Source: Flavobacterium cyclinae (GTDB lineage Bacteria > Bacteroidota > Bacteroidia > Flavobacteriales > Flavobacteriaceae). Taken from it: a DNA stretch of 64,000 nt. The position numbers were made by a program, and so were the translations under genes. Positions 1 to 8,309 of this stretch are shown here, one piece after another. The DNA is taken from contig NZ_CP089095.1 in the NCBI RefSeq assembly GCF_021172145.1, positions 806,001-870,000 of the forward strand. Reading direction: 5' to 3'. The notes beneath the pieces were generated by a model. That model was given only the letters and a program-made list of their open reading frames with translations. It did no database searches and was not told the origin of the DNA. Each line of letters begins with the position of its first letter. The stretch's first letter is position 1.

Positions 1-534
1 GTTTTCAATACGTTTTGCTTCAATATGGATTTCGTTGCTGATTGGAGTTTCTAGTGTCCAATTGGCATAATCTGTGTGTTTGATAACTCCTTCAGCAAGT
101 GTGATAGCGGTTCCGCTTGGTGCATCTAATTTTTGAGTGTGATGAATTTCTTCCATTGAAACTTTGTATTGTTTCAAGTTGGCCATCATTTTGGCCAAAT
201 ATTCATTTAATTCAAAAAATACATTTACACCTAAGCTAAAATTAGAAGCATAAATAAAACTTCCGTTCTTTTCTTCACACAATTGTACCATTTTAGGGTA
301 ATCTGCTAACCAACCTGTAGTTCCTGAAATTACTGGAATTCCGTTGTTTAAACATTCTGAAATGTTTCCTACAGCACTAGTTGGAACACTAAAATCTATG
401 GCGACATCTGCATTTAATAATCCGTCAAATGAATTGTTTTGATCTTTTTTTAATACGATTTCATGACCTCTTTCTAAAGCTATTCTTTCAATAACTTTAC
501 CCATTTTTCCGTATCCTAAAAGTGCAATTTTCAT
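1..534 (-). CDS. dapB: 4-hydroxy-tetrahydrodipicolinate reductase, 3' end outside the window
   Basis: Catalyses the NAD(P)H-dependent reduction of dihydrodipicolinate in the lysine/diaminopimelate pathway in the cytoplasm. The ATG is at 534 and the frame stays open to base 1, giving the N-terminal 178 residues of a family that is usually about 235-270 residues long. Visible features are the N-terminal Rossmann motif (MKIALLGYGKMGK), the stretch AIDFS followed by ISGTTGW, and the substrate segment MEEIHHTQKLDAPSGTA, which contains the conserved His-His and the DAPSGTA signature. It is the last gene of a minus-strand run after parA, parB and the DUF5683 gene, an order I know from other flavobacteria. 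Only the C-terminal end is missing because of the window edge. Confidence 0.96.
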   Translation of the reverse strand, partial: MKIALLGYGKMGKVIERIALERGHEIVLKKDQNNSFDGLLNADVAIDFSVPTSAVGNISECLNNGIPVISGTTGWLADYPKMVQLCEEKNGSFIYASNFSLGVNVFFELNEYLAKMMANLKQYKVSMEEIHHTQKLDAPSGTAITLAEGVIKHTDYANWTLETPISNEIHIEAKRIEN

Positions 535-578
535 AATTCTTAGTTGTTCAGTTATCCAATTTGTTAGCCAATGATATG

Positions 579-1139
579 TTAAAATCGAAAAGTAAGTGTC
601 ATTCCGTAATTAAATTGATAATCAATTTGGTTTTGATTCATATCAGGTTTAATAGATAAGTTGTCATTTACATTAAATTGCATTAAATGTGCATCTATAT
701 TAGCATCTACAATGTTTAAAATGTAAATTAATCCTGTAATTAAGGCTGATAAATCTCTGTTTTTTTGATGGAATTTTTGAGCACGTATCAAACGATCGTT
801 ATCTAAACCACCATAAATGGGATGTTCAGGATCATAAGTACCATCTAAACGTCTTTTATATTCGTTTCTGTATTCTTGATATTTATTTTGATTCCAAGTG
901 TAATAATAAATACCAGCTCCTAATCCAGCGTAAACTAATGGAATTTTCCAATATTTTTTGTTGTAAGCCTGACCAAGTCCCGGAACTAAAGCCGAATAAA
1001 ATGCTGCTCTAGCAGGACGATTTGGGTCAATAATAGCTTTTACAGTATCTTGCGGAAGTAAACTAATTTCTTCTTGTGCTTTCCCTTTGTAAGTAAGAAA
1101 AAGACAAGTTACTATAAATATGTAATGCAGTTTTTTCAC
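579..1139 (-). CDS. DUF5683 family envelope protein
   Basis: 186 residues. An N-terminal signal peptide ends near residue 21 (KGKAQ). The family core follows, recognisable from SALVPGLGQAYNKKYWKIP, which leads into a hydrophobic segment (LVYAGLGAGIYYY) and a charged YQEYRNEYKRR stretch, then a second hydrophobic stretch near residue 135. This matches DUF5683, a Bacteroidetes family of unknown function encoded next to parB and dapB. The start is GTG at 1139; its first base is the last base of the parB stop codon, so the two genes are translationally coupled. I infer an envelope location from the signal peptide; the role is unknown. Confidence 0.85.
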   Translation of the reverse strand: MKKLHYIFIVTCLFLTYKGKAQEEISLLPQDTVKAIIDPNRPARAAFYSALVPGLGQAYNKKYWKIPLVYAGLGAGIYYYTWNQNKYQEYRNEYKRRLDGTYDPEHPIYGGLDNDRLIRAQKFHQKNRDLSALITGLIYILNIVDANIDAHLMQFNVNDNLSIKPDMNQNQIDYQFNYGMTLTFRF

Positions 1140-2035
1140 TAAGAATTAATTAGTTTCAAGATACGATTAAAGTCTTCTTCAGAATGAAATGGGATAGTGA
1201 TTTTTCCTTTTCCATTGCCAGCTAATTTAACGTCTACTTTTGTTCCAAAGTAATTTGCAAATGCTTTTTTCTCTTCTTCTTTAATATCAAAAGAGCTTGA
1301 TTTAGGTTTTGAAGTCTTTGGTTTTAAGCTGTCTTGATAATTTTTTACTAAGGCTTCTGTTTCTCTAACCGAAAGATTTTGCGTTACCACTTTATGATAA
1401 ATATCGCTTTGTACATCTTGATTGTCAATGTTAATCAATGCTCTTCCGTGTCCCATTGAAATAAAACCATCTCGCATTCCGGTTTGAATGATTGGGTCTA
1501 ATTTTAATAAACGAAGATAATTGGTAATCGTAGAACGTTTTTTACCTACACGCTCACTCAATTCTTCTTGCGTTAAATTAATTTCTTCGATTAATCTTTG
1601 ATACGAAATCGCCACCTCAATTGGATCTAAATCATGACGTTGGATGTTTTCCACCAATGCCATAACCAATGATTCGTTATCATTAGCTAAACGAATGTAA
1701 GCCGGTATCGTTTTTAATCCGATTAATTTAGAAGCACGCAAACGACGTTCACCCGAAATCAATTGGAATTTATTAAATTCTAATTTTCTAACGGTTATAG
1801 GTTGAATTACACCAAGTTCTTTGATTGATTTGGCTAATTCTTGTAACGTTTCTTCATTGAAATTCGTTCTTGGTTGAAACGGATTAATTTCAATAGACTC
1901 TATATCTAATTCAATAATATTTCCTACAACTTTATCTGCGTTTTTGTCCTCAACTGATTTAATATCGTTTTCTGGATCTTTCAATAAAGCCGATAATCCT
2001 CTTCCTAAGGCTTGTTTTTTTACCGCTTTTGTCAT
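1139..2035 (-). CDS. parB: Chromosome partitioning protein ParB
   Basis: 298 residues, normal for chromosomal ParB/Spo0J. The N-terminus has the ALGRGLSALL motif typical of chromosomal ParB. The ParB/sulfiredoxin CTPase domain (about 40-130) contains INPFQPR and the GERRLRA box. The HTH domain for parS recognition is at about 140-200 (TQEELSERVGKKRSTITNYLRLL), followed by a linker and C-terminal dimerisation region. It binds parS sites near the origin and works with ParA to segregate the origin. It lies 9 bp after parA and overlaps the next gene by one base. I did not find a parS site (TGTTTCACGTGAAACA-like) in the window by eye. Confidence 0.97.
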   Translation of the reverse strand: MTKAVKKQALGRGLSALLKDPENDIKSVEDKNADKVVGNIIELDIESIEINPFQPRTNFNEETLQELAKSIKELGVIQPITVRKLEFNKFQLISGERRLRASKLIGLKTIPAYIRLANDNESLVMALVENIQRHDLDPIEVAISYQRLIEEINLTQEELSERVGKKRSTITNYLRLLKLDPIIQTGMRDGFISMGHGRALINIDNQDVQSDIYHKVVTQNLSVRETEALVKNYQDSLKPKTSKPKSSSFDIKEEEKKAFANYFGTKVDVKLAGNGKGKITIPFHSEEDFNRILKLINS

Positions 2036-2044
2036 CTTACTCTA

Positions 2045-2809
2045 TTATTGATTTTTCTTAATAATTTCTTCTGCTAAGTTTAAATAGTTTGAAGCTCCTT
2101 TACTCGTTGCATCATAATTAATGATGCTTTCTCCAAAACTTGGAGCCTCGCTTAACTTAATATTTCTTTGAATTACCGTTTCAAATACCATATCGTTAAA
2201 GTGTTTTTGAACTTCTTCAACTACTTGGTTAGATAATCGTAATCGAGAATCGTACATAGTTAATAATAATCCTTCAATATCCAAGTTTGGATTGTGGATT
2301 TTTTGTACACTTTTAATGGTGTTCAATAATTTTCCTAGACCTTCTAAAGCAAAATATTCGCATTGAATAGGGATAACCACACTATCAGCAGCCGTTAAAG
2401 CATTTAAAGTTAACAACCCTAACGAAGGAGCGCAATCAATTAGAATATAATCGTATTTGTCTTTTACACTTTCCAAAGCCGTTTTAAGCATGTACTCGCG
2501 ATTTTCTTTATCAACTAATTCAATTTCGATAGCAACCAAGTCAATATGAGCTGGAATCACCGAAACATTTGGAGCTGTACAAGAAACAGTTGCTTCCTCT
2601 GGAGTAGCACTATGTTCAAGGACTTGATACGAACCTGTTTCAACACTTTCTACATCAATTCCTAAACCCGAACTAGCATTTGCTTGTGGGTCAGCATCAA
2701 TTAAAAGTACTTTCTTTTCTAAAACACCAAGAGAAGCTGCTAAGTTAACAGATGTAGTTGTTTTGCCAACACCACCTTTTTGATTGGCAATTGCAATGAT
2801 TTTACCCAT
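2045..2809 (-). CDS. parA: Chromosome partitioning ATPase ParA (Soj)
   Basis: 254 residues. The deviant Walker A motif KGGVGKTTT is at residues 11-19, after MGKIIAIANQ. Walker A' (LLIDADPQANA) and Walker B (YILIDCAPSLG) are both present, and the length is that of a Soj-type ParA without an N-terminal HTH. It is an ATP-dependent DNA-binding dimer whose gradient moves ParB-parS complexes. It is the first gene of the parA-parB-DUF5683-dapB run. The 152 bp upstream, shared with the end of the T9SS gene, contain no other gene. Confidence 0.97.
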   Translation of the reverse strand: MGKIIAIANQKGGVGKTTTSVNLAASLGVLEKKVLLIDADPQANASSGLGIDVESVETGSYQVLEHSATPEEATVSCTAPNVSVIPAHIDLVAIEIELVDKENREYMLKTALESVKDKYDYILIDCAPSLGLLTLNALTAADSVVIPIQCEYFALEGLGKLLNTIKSVQKIHNPNLDIEGLLLTMYDSRLRLSNQVVEEVQKHFNDMVFETVIQRNIKLSEAPSFGESIINYDATSKGASNYLNLAEEIIKKNQ

Positions 2810-2961
2810 TTGATTATTGAAAATTTTAAGCCGTAAAAATACAATTATTTATGGTTTTTTCAAGGTAATTTTGTTAACAATGGGTTAAAGTGTTAGTTAA
2901 ATGATTTACAATCTGACAAATAATAGGTTACAATCAAAATTTTATATGATAAGTTACCCTT

Positions 2962-5391
2962 TTATCGAATTAAACTAAAGTGAGAATTAATCGATTTTTG
3001 AACACCATTTTCTTCATATTCTAATCTAAACCAATAATCTGTAGAAGGTAGTTTGTTATTGTTAAAAGTGCCATCCCAAGCTGAATTTACAGGGTTTAGC
3101 TGTGTAAGTAATTTTCCAAATCGATCAAAAATGGTTATTTTCCAATTATTTAATATGGATATTCCTTCGATAGTCCAAAAATCATTTATTCCATCATCAT
3201 TTGGAGTAAAATAATTGGGATAGTTTAAAATAAAAACATCCTCTGTAATGAAATAACCACACCCATTACTATCTAAAACTGTAATGGTATGATTTCCAAT
3301 ACTAACATTTTCAAAAACAGGACTTTCTTGTAATGCACCATTATCGAGTTGGTAGTAATAATTACCAGTTGGAAATGCATTTATAGTAATACTTTGATTC
3401 TCTGTAAAAATTCCAGAAACACTATACGAAAAACTTTGTAATTGCGATTCTAAAATGGTAACAGAAATTGTTTGAGGGTTTGCACAAGAACCTAAACTTG
3501 GTGTAAACGTATAATTACCTGAATTCAAATTGTCAATTGTTGCTGGTGACCATGTTCCAGTAATTCCATTAGGAGATGTAGTTGCTAAAATTGGAGGTGT
3601 ATCTCCAGAACATAACGAAATACTATTAGGAAAATCAGGTGAAAAATTATTTCCAACTGTAATGTTTATTTGGTATGGAGTAATAATTTCACAGGGTCCA
3701 GTTTGAGGTGTAAAAGTATAAGTTGTAGTTCCTGATATTGAAGTGTTAATCGCTGAAGGACTCCAAGTTCCTAAAATTGGAGTAGCGTTTGATGATGCAG
3801 AAGGCAAATTTTCAGGTATTGCATTTAAGCAATATGTAGTTGTTAACGGAGGAAAAACCAATGCAATTGTAGTAGAAGGTGTTACCGTAACAATTATAGT
3901 TTCAGGTGTTCCTTCACATCCGTTTAGAATAGGAGTAACTACATAGGTTACAGTTCCAGAAGTAGCTCCATTATATTGTAATGTTTGATTAATTGTAGTT
4001 CCGGAACCATTTGAAAATCCTGTAACATCAGAAGATGATGCAGTCCAATTCAAAGTGGCATTTACATCAGAAGCAACTAGTGTAATCGAGGTATTGGTAT
4101 TGGTACACAAAGTAGTTGGCCCAGAAGAAGTTATTGAAATTGCCGGTAATAATGTTACTGCCGTTCTTGTATTGCTTCTGCATCCACTTGAAATAGTGAT
4201 GGTTTCAGCATAGTAAGTTCCTATGGAAGTCGGTGAATAAGTAGTTGAATTGGCTAATAAAAGATTTCCATTTGTTGGGCTATCATACCAATCCACTGTT
4301 TCTCCAGCTAGTAAACTAACGCTTAAACTCGTAGCTTGATTAGTACAAAATCGTTGATCTCCATTTGAAGTGGGAGCGTTAGGTGCAGGATTAATAATTA
4401 CACTGTAAACATCAGAAAAAGTAGAGCAAAACGGATTGTTTAAATTCGCAATATCTTGTGCTACTTTTACACGGTAATACGTGGTGGTAGTTAAAGTAGG
4501 AATAGAAAAATTTGCAGATGTTTCACCCGTAATATCCGTGAAATTTGTGTTGTCGTTACTTTGTTGCCATTGGTAAACATGTGAAATACTTCCAGATGTA
4601 ATAACTTCTAAATTTGGATTTGTTATTTCAGAATTTGGGCAGATCGTCATGGTGTTTCCAGAAATAGAAGTGTTAATAATCGTACTATTTTCACCACAAG
4701 CTCTAAACATAATATCGTCAATAGCTAAGTCATTTCCGCAACCACCGCCACCGTTATTTCGCATTTTTAAAATTACCGAAGTTTGTCCTGCCGGCATCGT
4801 AAAAACCAAACCAAATTGATTCCATATGGGAGTAGTTGTGCCTGCAATATTTCCAGTATTTCCAGAACGAAGCAAAATAGTGTCGGTTTCATCCCAAATT
4901 TCAAATGTAACATTGATAGGAATTCCAGAACCAGGACAAGCACCAGAAGCCGCATTGTAAATATTGATTAACCAAGCCGAAAATTCAAAACGTGTGTTGC
5001 TACACAATCCTGTTACGGTTCTTCTGTAAAATTGTCCTGGAGTATTGCTAGCATTTACAATTAAACATTTTCCGTTAATTCCATCTGGTTCATTATCGGG
5101 AGTTCTGTCAAGTGAATTGTGCCAGTTATTTGGGATTAAATTAGTTCTGTTGTAAATTGTATATTGACCATCTTGTGGAAATCCAGAATTGACAAAAGTA
5201 TAGTTGGTAATACCAACCGGCAGAGCAGGGCCATAAGTTGTACCACTTCCAAAATTCTCATAAAATATTGGTGCACCACTACTACCTGTGCAAAATCCTA
5301 ACTGTCCAAAGGAGTTTGAAGTGTAACAAAATAAAACAATAAAAATCCAATATTGCTTTGTTAGTAAAGGGATGTTTTTCTTTTTATTCAT
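2962..5391 (-). CDS. Secreted adhesin-like protein with type B T9SS sorting domain
   Basis: 809 residues. The signal peptide is hydrophobic from about residue 13 to 27 and ends near SNSFGQ. The next part (to about 235) resembles a carbohydrate-binding-like jelly roll (ENFGSGTTYG, later AIDDIMFRACG). Several Ig-like or PKD-like Thr/Ser-rich repeats follow, each with paired cysteines (for example ALRD-free stretches around CSGDTPP and CNTNTS-like segments). The C-terminal 85 residues are the gliding-motility-associated CHU_C/type B sorting domain (NYFTPNDDGINDFW, then ITIFDRFGKLL and WDGTFNNNKLPSTDYWF). The protein is therefore predicted to cross the outer membrane by the type IX system and stay on the surface. 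No enzymatic motif is visible. The gene stands alone. Confidence 0.88.
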   Translation of the reverse strand: MNKKKNIPLLTKQYWIFIVLFCYTSNSFGQLGFCTGSSGAPIFYENFGSGTTYGPALPVGITNYTFVNSGFPQDGQYTIYNRTNLIPNNWHNSLDRTPDNEPDGINGKCLIVNASNTPGQFYRRTVTGLCSNTRFEFSAWLINIYNAASGACPGSGIPINVTFEIWDETDTILLRSGNTGNIAGTTTPIWNQFGLVFTMPAGQTSVILKMRNNGGGGCGNDLAIDDIMFRACGENSTIINTSISGNTMTICPNSEITNPNLEVITSGSISHVYQWQQSNDNTNFTDITGETSANFSIPTLTTTTYYRVKVAQDIANLNNPFCSTFSDVYSVIINPAPNAPTSNGDQRFCTNQATSLSVSLLAGETVDWYDSPTNGNLLLANSTTYSPTSIGTYYAETITISSGCRSNTRTAVTLLPAISITSSGPTTLCTNTNTSITLVASDVNATLNWTASSSDVTGFSNGSGTTINQTLQYNGATSGTVTYVVTPILNGCEGTPETIIVTVTPSTTIALVFPPLTTTYCLNAIPENLPSASSNATPILGTWSPSAINTSISGTTTYTFTPQTGPCEIITPYQINITVGNNFSPDFPNSISLCSGDTPPILATTSPNGITGTWSPATIDNLNSGNYTFTPSLGSCANPQTISVTILESQLQSFSYSVSGIFTENQSITINAFPTGNYYYQLDNGALQESPVFENVSIGNHTITVLDSNGCGYFITEDVFILNYPNYFTPNDDGINDFWTIEGISILNNWKITIFDRFGKLLTQLNPVNSAWDGTFNNNKLPSTDYWFRLEYEENGVQKSINSHFSLIR

Positions 5392-5581
5392 AACTGCTTA
5401 AAATTAAAACTTCTTTTTAAGAGTTTGAAGCGAAAATCTATCATAAAAACTATACAAAAAACGATATAGTACAATCATAATAAATAATGTTGGTTAGCTG
5501 AAATTACCCTCAATTATATGTTGTTTTGTATAGGTGTTGTTTAGGTTAATTTGGGTTCAAAAAATCAATTAGACAAGGATT

Positions 5582-6709
5582 TTATATAGCACAAAGCTTA
5601 TTAGCCGCTTTTATTAAAGTTTCATCCGTTTTAGCGAAACAAAAACGAAGCATATGTCTATCCGTATTATCGTTATAAAAAACAGAAATCGGAATCGAAG
5701 CCACACCATGATTTACAATCAATTCTTTAGCAAAATCCACATCGTTTTTATTCGAAATTTGGTTATAATTCACTACTTGAAAATACGTTCCATCGCAAGG
5801 CATTAACTCGAATCGACTGTTTTTGATTAGATTTTGAAACAAATCGCGTTTGTGTTGGTACATTTTGGAAACTTCGCTAAAATCAACCACATCTAAGTAT
5901 TCCGAAATAGCATGTTGCGAAAAACTATTCACACTAAATACCAAAAACTGATGCACTTTCTTCATTTCGTACATTAGATGTTCAGGAGCAATTAAATAAC
6001 CCACTTTCCAACCCGTAACATGCAACGATTTTCCAAAAGAAGAAGCGATGATGGCTCTTTCGACTAATTTCGGACGTGTATTAAACGAAATATGAGGTTG
6101 TGAAAACGTAATGTATTCATACACTTCGTCACCCAAAATAAGGATTTGAGGATGTTTTTCTAAAATAGTTTCCAAAGCTTCAAAGTCACTTTCTGTCCAA
6201 ATTCTTCCCGTTGGATTGTGTGGATTATTGATGACAATCATTTTTGTTTTAGCTGAAATTGCGCTTTCAATTCGGTTGAAATTGGGCGTATAATCATCGT
6301 TTAATGAAACACGGACTGGTTTTCCACCGGAAACTAAAACCGAAGGTTCGTAACTGTCATAACTTGGATCTAAAATCAACACTTCATCATCCTGATTCAC
6401 AAATGTGTTAATAGCAGTAAAAACGCCTTGTGTAGCACCAGCAGTAATCAAAATTTCGGTTGCCGTATTGACTTTTCTAACGTATTGTTTTAACGTTTGA
6501 TTCGCAATTTTTACCAATAACGAAGGCAAACCTGCCATCGGTGTATATTGGTGAATGTTTTCTCTAATAATACGCTCCGAAATTTGTAACAAACGTTCGT
6601 CTTCAGGGAAATTTGGAAATCCTTGCGATAAATTAATAGCTCCGTGCTCATTCGCTAATTGCGACATTACAGAGAAAATACTGGTGGTGATGTTAGGAAG
6701 TTTTGACAT
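5582..6709 (-). CDS. Class I/II aminotransferase, methionine aminotransferase-like
   Basis: 375 residues of the PLP fold-type I aminotransferase family. The N-terminus INLSQGFPNFP is typical of the YbdL/kynurenine-aminotransferase subgroup. ITAGATQG, NNPHNPTGR and GDEVYEY are the PLP-contact motifs, and SSFGKSLHVTGWKVGY holds the Schiff-base lysine. The C-terminal Arg that binds the substrate carboxylate is in MLRFCFAK. Members transfer the amino group of methionine or aromatic amino acids to 2-oxo acids; the exact substrate cannot be read from sequence. The gene ends 172 bp before the T9SS gene and starts 7 bp after the stop of the 160-residue gene, so these may be co-transcribed. Confidence 0.9.
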   Translation of the reverse strand: MSKLPNITTSIFSVMSQLANEHGAINLSQGFPNFPEDERLLQISERIIRENIHQYTPMAGLPSLLVKIANQTLKQYVRKVNTATEILITAGATQGVFTAINTFVNQDDEVLILDPSYDSYEPSVLVSGGKPVRVSLNDDYTPNFNRIESAISAKTKMIVINNPHNPTGRIWTESDFEALETILEKHPQILILGDEVYEYITFSQPHISFNTRPKLVERAIIASSFGKSLHVTGWKVGYLIAPEHLMYEMKKVHQFLVFSVNSFSQHAISEYLDVVDFSEVSKMYQHKRDLFQNLIKNSRFELMPCDGTYFQVVNYNQISNKNDVDFAKELIVNHGVASIPISVFYNDNTDRHMLRFCFAKTDETLIKAANKLCAI

Positions 6710-6716
6710 GAGATAA

Positions 6717-7199
6717 TTATTTCATACTTGAAAAATCATCAAGTTGTGTTTTGATATGTTGTTTTACTATTTCGATATTATGAAACTCATTTTTGAATAT
6801 GAATTCGAGTTTGTAATAAATTTCTTCTTCAGGGATTTCATAATTGATTTCCAATTTTGAAAATTCTTTATTATCAGATTTTGAATACCATTTGTCAAAT
6901 AGTTTACTTCTAAAAAGTTGTTTGTTATCTAAACTATCACAAACATAGTGTAGTAAACTATCAGGATAAGATGTAAAGAAATCAAAAATAATCTCAATGA
7001 TTGTATTTTCAATCAAATCGTCTTTTATGAATTTCTTGTTGTTTAATTCTCCAAAATCTATGGCATAAAGTCTATTGAAATTGTCATTTTCTAAATCCAT
7101 TTTTTTAAACGAAACGTAATATTCTAAACCATGCTTGGTTAAAAAAGTAAAAAGAGGGTCATTGCCCTCTTTTGTATATGAATATGAATTCGTGCTCAT
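6717..7199 (-). CDS. Uncharacterised 160-residue protein, possibly DUF6169-like
   Basis: A soluble, acidic protein with no signal peptide, membrane segment or catalytic motif that I recognise. It has a compact alpha/beta character: YYVSFKKMD, then LYAIDFGELNN, then a helical tail with alternating charges. It weakly recalls small Bacteroidetes proteins annotated as DUF6169, which is a guess from memory. The ATG directly follows the TAA of a 40-residue ORF (7200-7322), so the two form a tight pair. A 7-bp gap separates its stop from the aminotransferase start. The size and pairing would suit a toxin-antitoxin pair, but nothing in the sequence proves it. Confidence 0.6.
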   Translation of the reverse strand: MSTNSYSYTKEGNDPLFTFLTKHGLEYYVSFKKMDLENDNFNRLYAIDFGELNNKKFIKDDLIENTIIEIIFDFFTSYPDSLLHYVCDSLDNKQLFRSKLFDKWYSKSDNKEFSKLEINYEIPEEEIYYKLEFIFKNEFHNIEIVKQHIKTQLDDFSSMK

Positions 7200-7322
7200 T
7201 TATTTTTTTGAAGCCTTAATTTTTGCCACAACAATTTCGCGGTTTTCTTTTTTTAAAGCAACCATTTTTTTCAATGTAGCAGCCATTTTGCTATCTGCTG
7301 TTATTGTAATTGTTTGTTTCAT
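7200..7322 (-). CDS. Tiny basic 40-residue protein upstream of the 160-residue gene
   Basis: Reads MKQTITITADSKMAA, then a Lys-rich helix (LKKMVALKKENRE) and a lysine-ending tail. The TAA stop is directly followed, without a gap, by the ATG of the next gene, which is strong evidence for a real, coupled reading frame. It has a short beta strand followed by an amphipathic helix, an arrangement seen in small DNA-binding antitoxin N-termini, but it is too short to assign. Possible roles are a leader peptide or a small partner of the downstream protein. Confidence 0.5.
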   Translation of the reverse strand: MKQTITITADSKMAATLKKMVALKKENREIVVAKIKASKK

Positions 7323-7473
7323 ACTTATGCAAATGTATAATAATTTGTAATATTCTCAAAAATTATTCCAATTTATTCTTTTTGAGCGGATTAGTTGTTA
7401 TTTTATATTTTTTGAGAATACACACGCTCTAATTTCTTCAAATTACTTTATTTTGTGATTTAATTCTGAGATT

Positions 7474-8034
7474 TTGAAGATAGTTATTCTAACACCAATG
7501 GAAATTGAGCGAGAGAAAGTCTTAAACGCTTTAGCTCGAATTCCGAATTTGAATCATACATACGAAGTAATCGTTTCTGGAATTGGTCGTGAAAGTACGG
7601 CTAAGGCGATGATGCATTTGCCAGCTCATGATGTTTGCGTTTTAATGGGTTTTGCAGCTGTAGTAGGAAAAGAAGCCCATTTACCTGATTATTTACATTT
7701 AGGAAAACCTATCGAAATTACCAATGCTTCGCTATATGGTTACGAAGGTAGCTTGTTTGAAAACGGAAAACCCATTATCACAGAAAAACCAAAGCTAAAT
7801 TTACCTTGTTTGTCTTCTTTAACTTCCGATAAGTTTGTACGAACAACCGATTTAGCTGAAAAAACGGTTGTAAACATGGAAGATTACACTTTTAAATTTT
7901 TGAAAAAACCACAAGATTTTATCGTGCGCATCATCTCCGATTTTTTACCACACGAAACCGAAATCGACTTTTTTGAAGAAGTGAAAAGTATTGATTTTTT
8001 GGAAGGTGTTAAGGCTGTGGATGGGGTGAAGTAA
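7474..8034 (+). CDS. Nucleoside phosphorylase-like (MTAN/futalosine hydrolase superfamily) protein
   Basis: 186 residues from a TTG start at 7474. The N-terminus MKIVILTPMEIEREKV, followed by VSGIGRESTAKAM, matches the first strand and Gly-rich phosphate/ribose loop of the MTAN/PNP superfamily. VVNMEDYTF near residue 130 corresponds to the conserved ribose-binding VxMEs motif. Family members cleave or phosphorolyse N-glycosidic bonds of nucleosides such as methylthioadenosine or futalosine. At 186 residues it is shorter than the usual 220-260, and the C-terminal catalytic Asp segment is not recognisable. The end is Asp/Glu-rich (FFEEVKSIDFLEGVK). It may be a divergent or reduced member. It precedes the XRE gene by 68 bp on the same strand. 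Confidence 0.65.
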   Translation: MKIVILTPMEIEREKVLNALARIPNLNHTYEVIVSGIGRESTAKAMMHLPAHDVCVLMGFAAVVGKEAHLPDYLHLGKPIEITNASLYGYEGSLFENGKPIITEKPKLNLPCLSSLTSDKFVRTTDLAEKTVVNMEDYTFKFLKKPQDFIVRIISDFLPHETEIDFFEEVKSIDFLEGVKAVDGVK

Positions 8035-8102
8035 ATTCTAATTTTATTTTTGTAGACAATACTCCGTTGTTTAGTAGTCTTCATTTTTTAAACTTTGAGG
8101 CT

Positions 8103-8309
8103 ATGAATATTAAACAAAAATTTGGTCTCAAAGTAAAAGAATTGCGAAAAGTAAAAAATTTGTCGCAAGAAAAATTAGCGAACTTAGCTGAAATTGACAG
8201 AACATATTTGCCAACGATAGAAAAAGGAGAAAGAAATGTTTCGATTGAAGTTGTTGAAAAATTAGCAAAAGCTCTTGATGTAAAAATTAAAGATTTATTC
8301 GATGAATAG
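8103..8309 (+). CDS. Small XRE-family HTH regulator
   Basis: 68 residues from ATG 8103 (MNIKQKFGLKVKELRK). An upstream in-frame TTG at 8067 is less likely because its extra residues are not part of the fold. A single Cro/C1-type HTH fills the protein: LSQEKLANLAEIDRTYLPTI is helices 2-3 and VVEKLAKALDVKI is helix 5. It resembles controller (C) proteins of restriction-modification systems in size. A TATTTTTG -7 element sits at 8045-8052, within the tail of the preceding gene's spacer. Its last 8 bases overlap the start of the nuclease-ATPase gene, so it probably autoregulates this two-gene operon. Confidence 0.85.
   Translation: MNIKQKFGLKVKELRKVKNLSQEKLANLAEIDRTYLPTIEKGERNVSIEVVEKLAKALDVKIKDLFDE

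Noticed and set aside
2830..2842. A single AAGCCGTAA-like sequence upstream of parA
   Set aside because: Single copy with a mismatch, no second repeat and no link to the peptide locus.
3743..3946. Plus-strand ORFs opposite the T9SS and mutase genes
   Set aside because: These are antisense shadows of low-complexity coding sequence with no family similarity or promoter.
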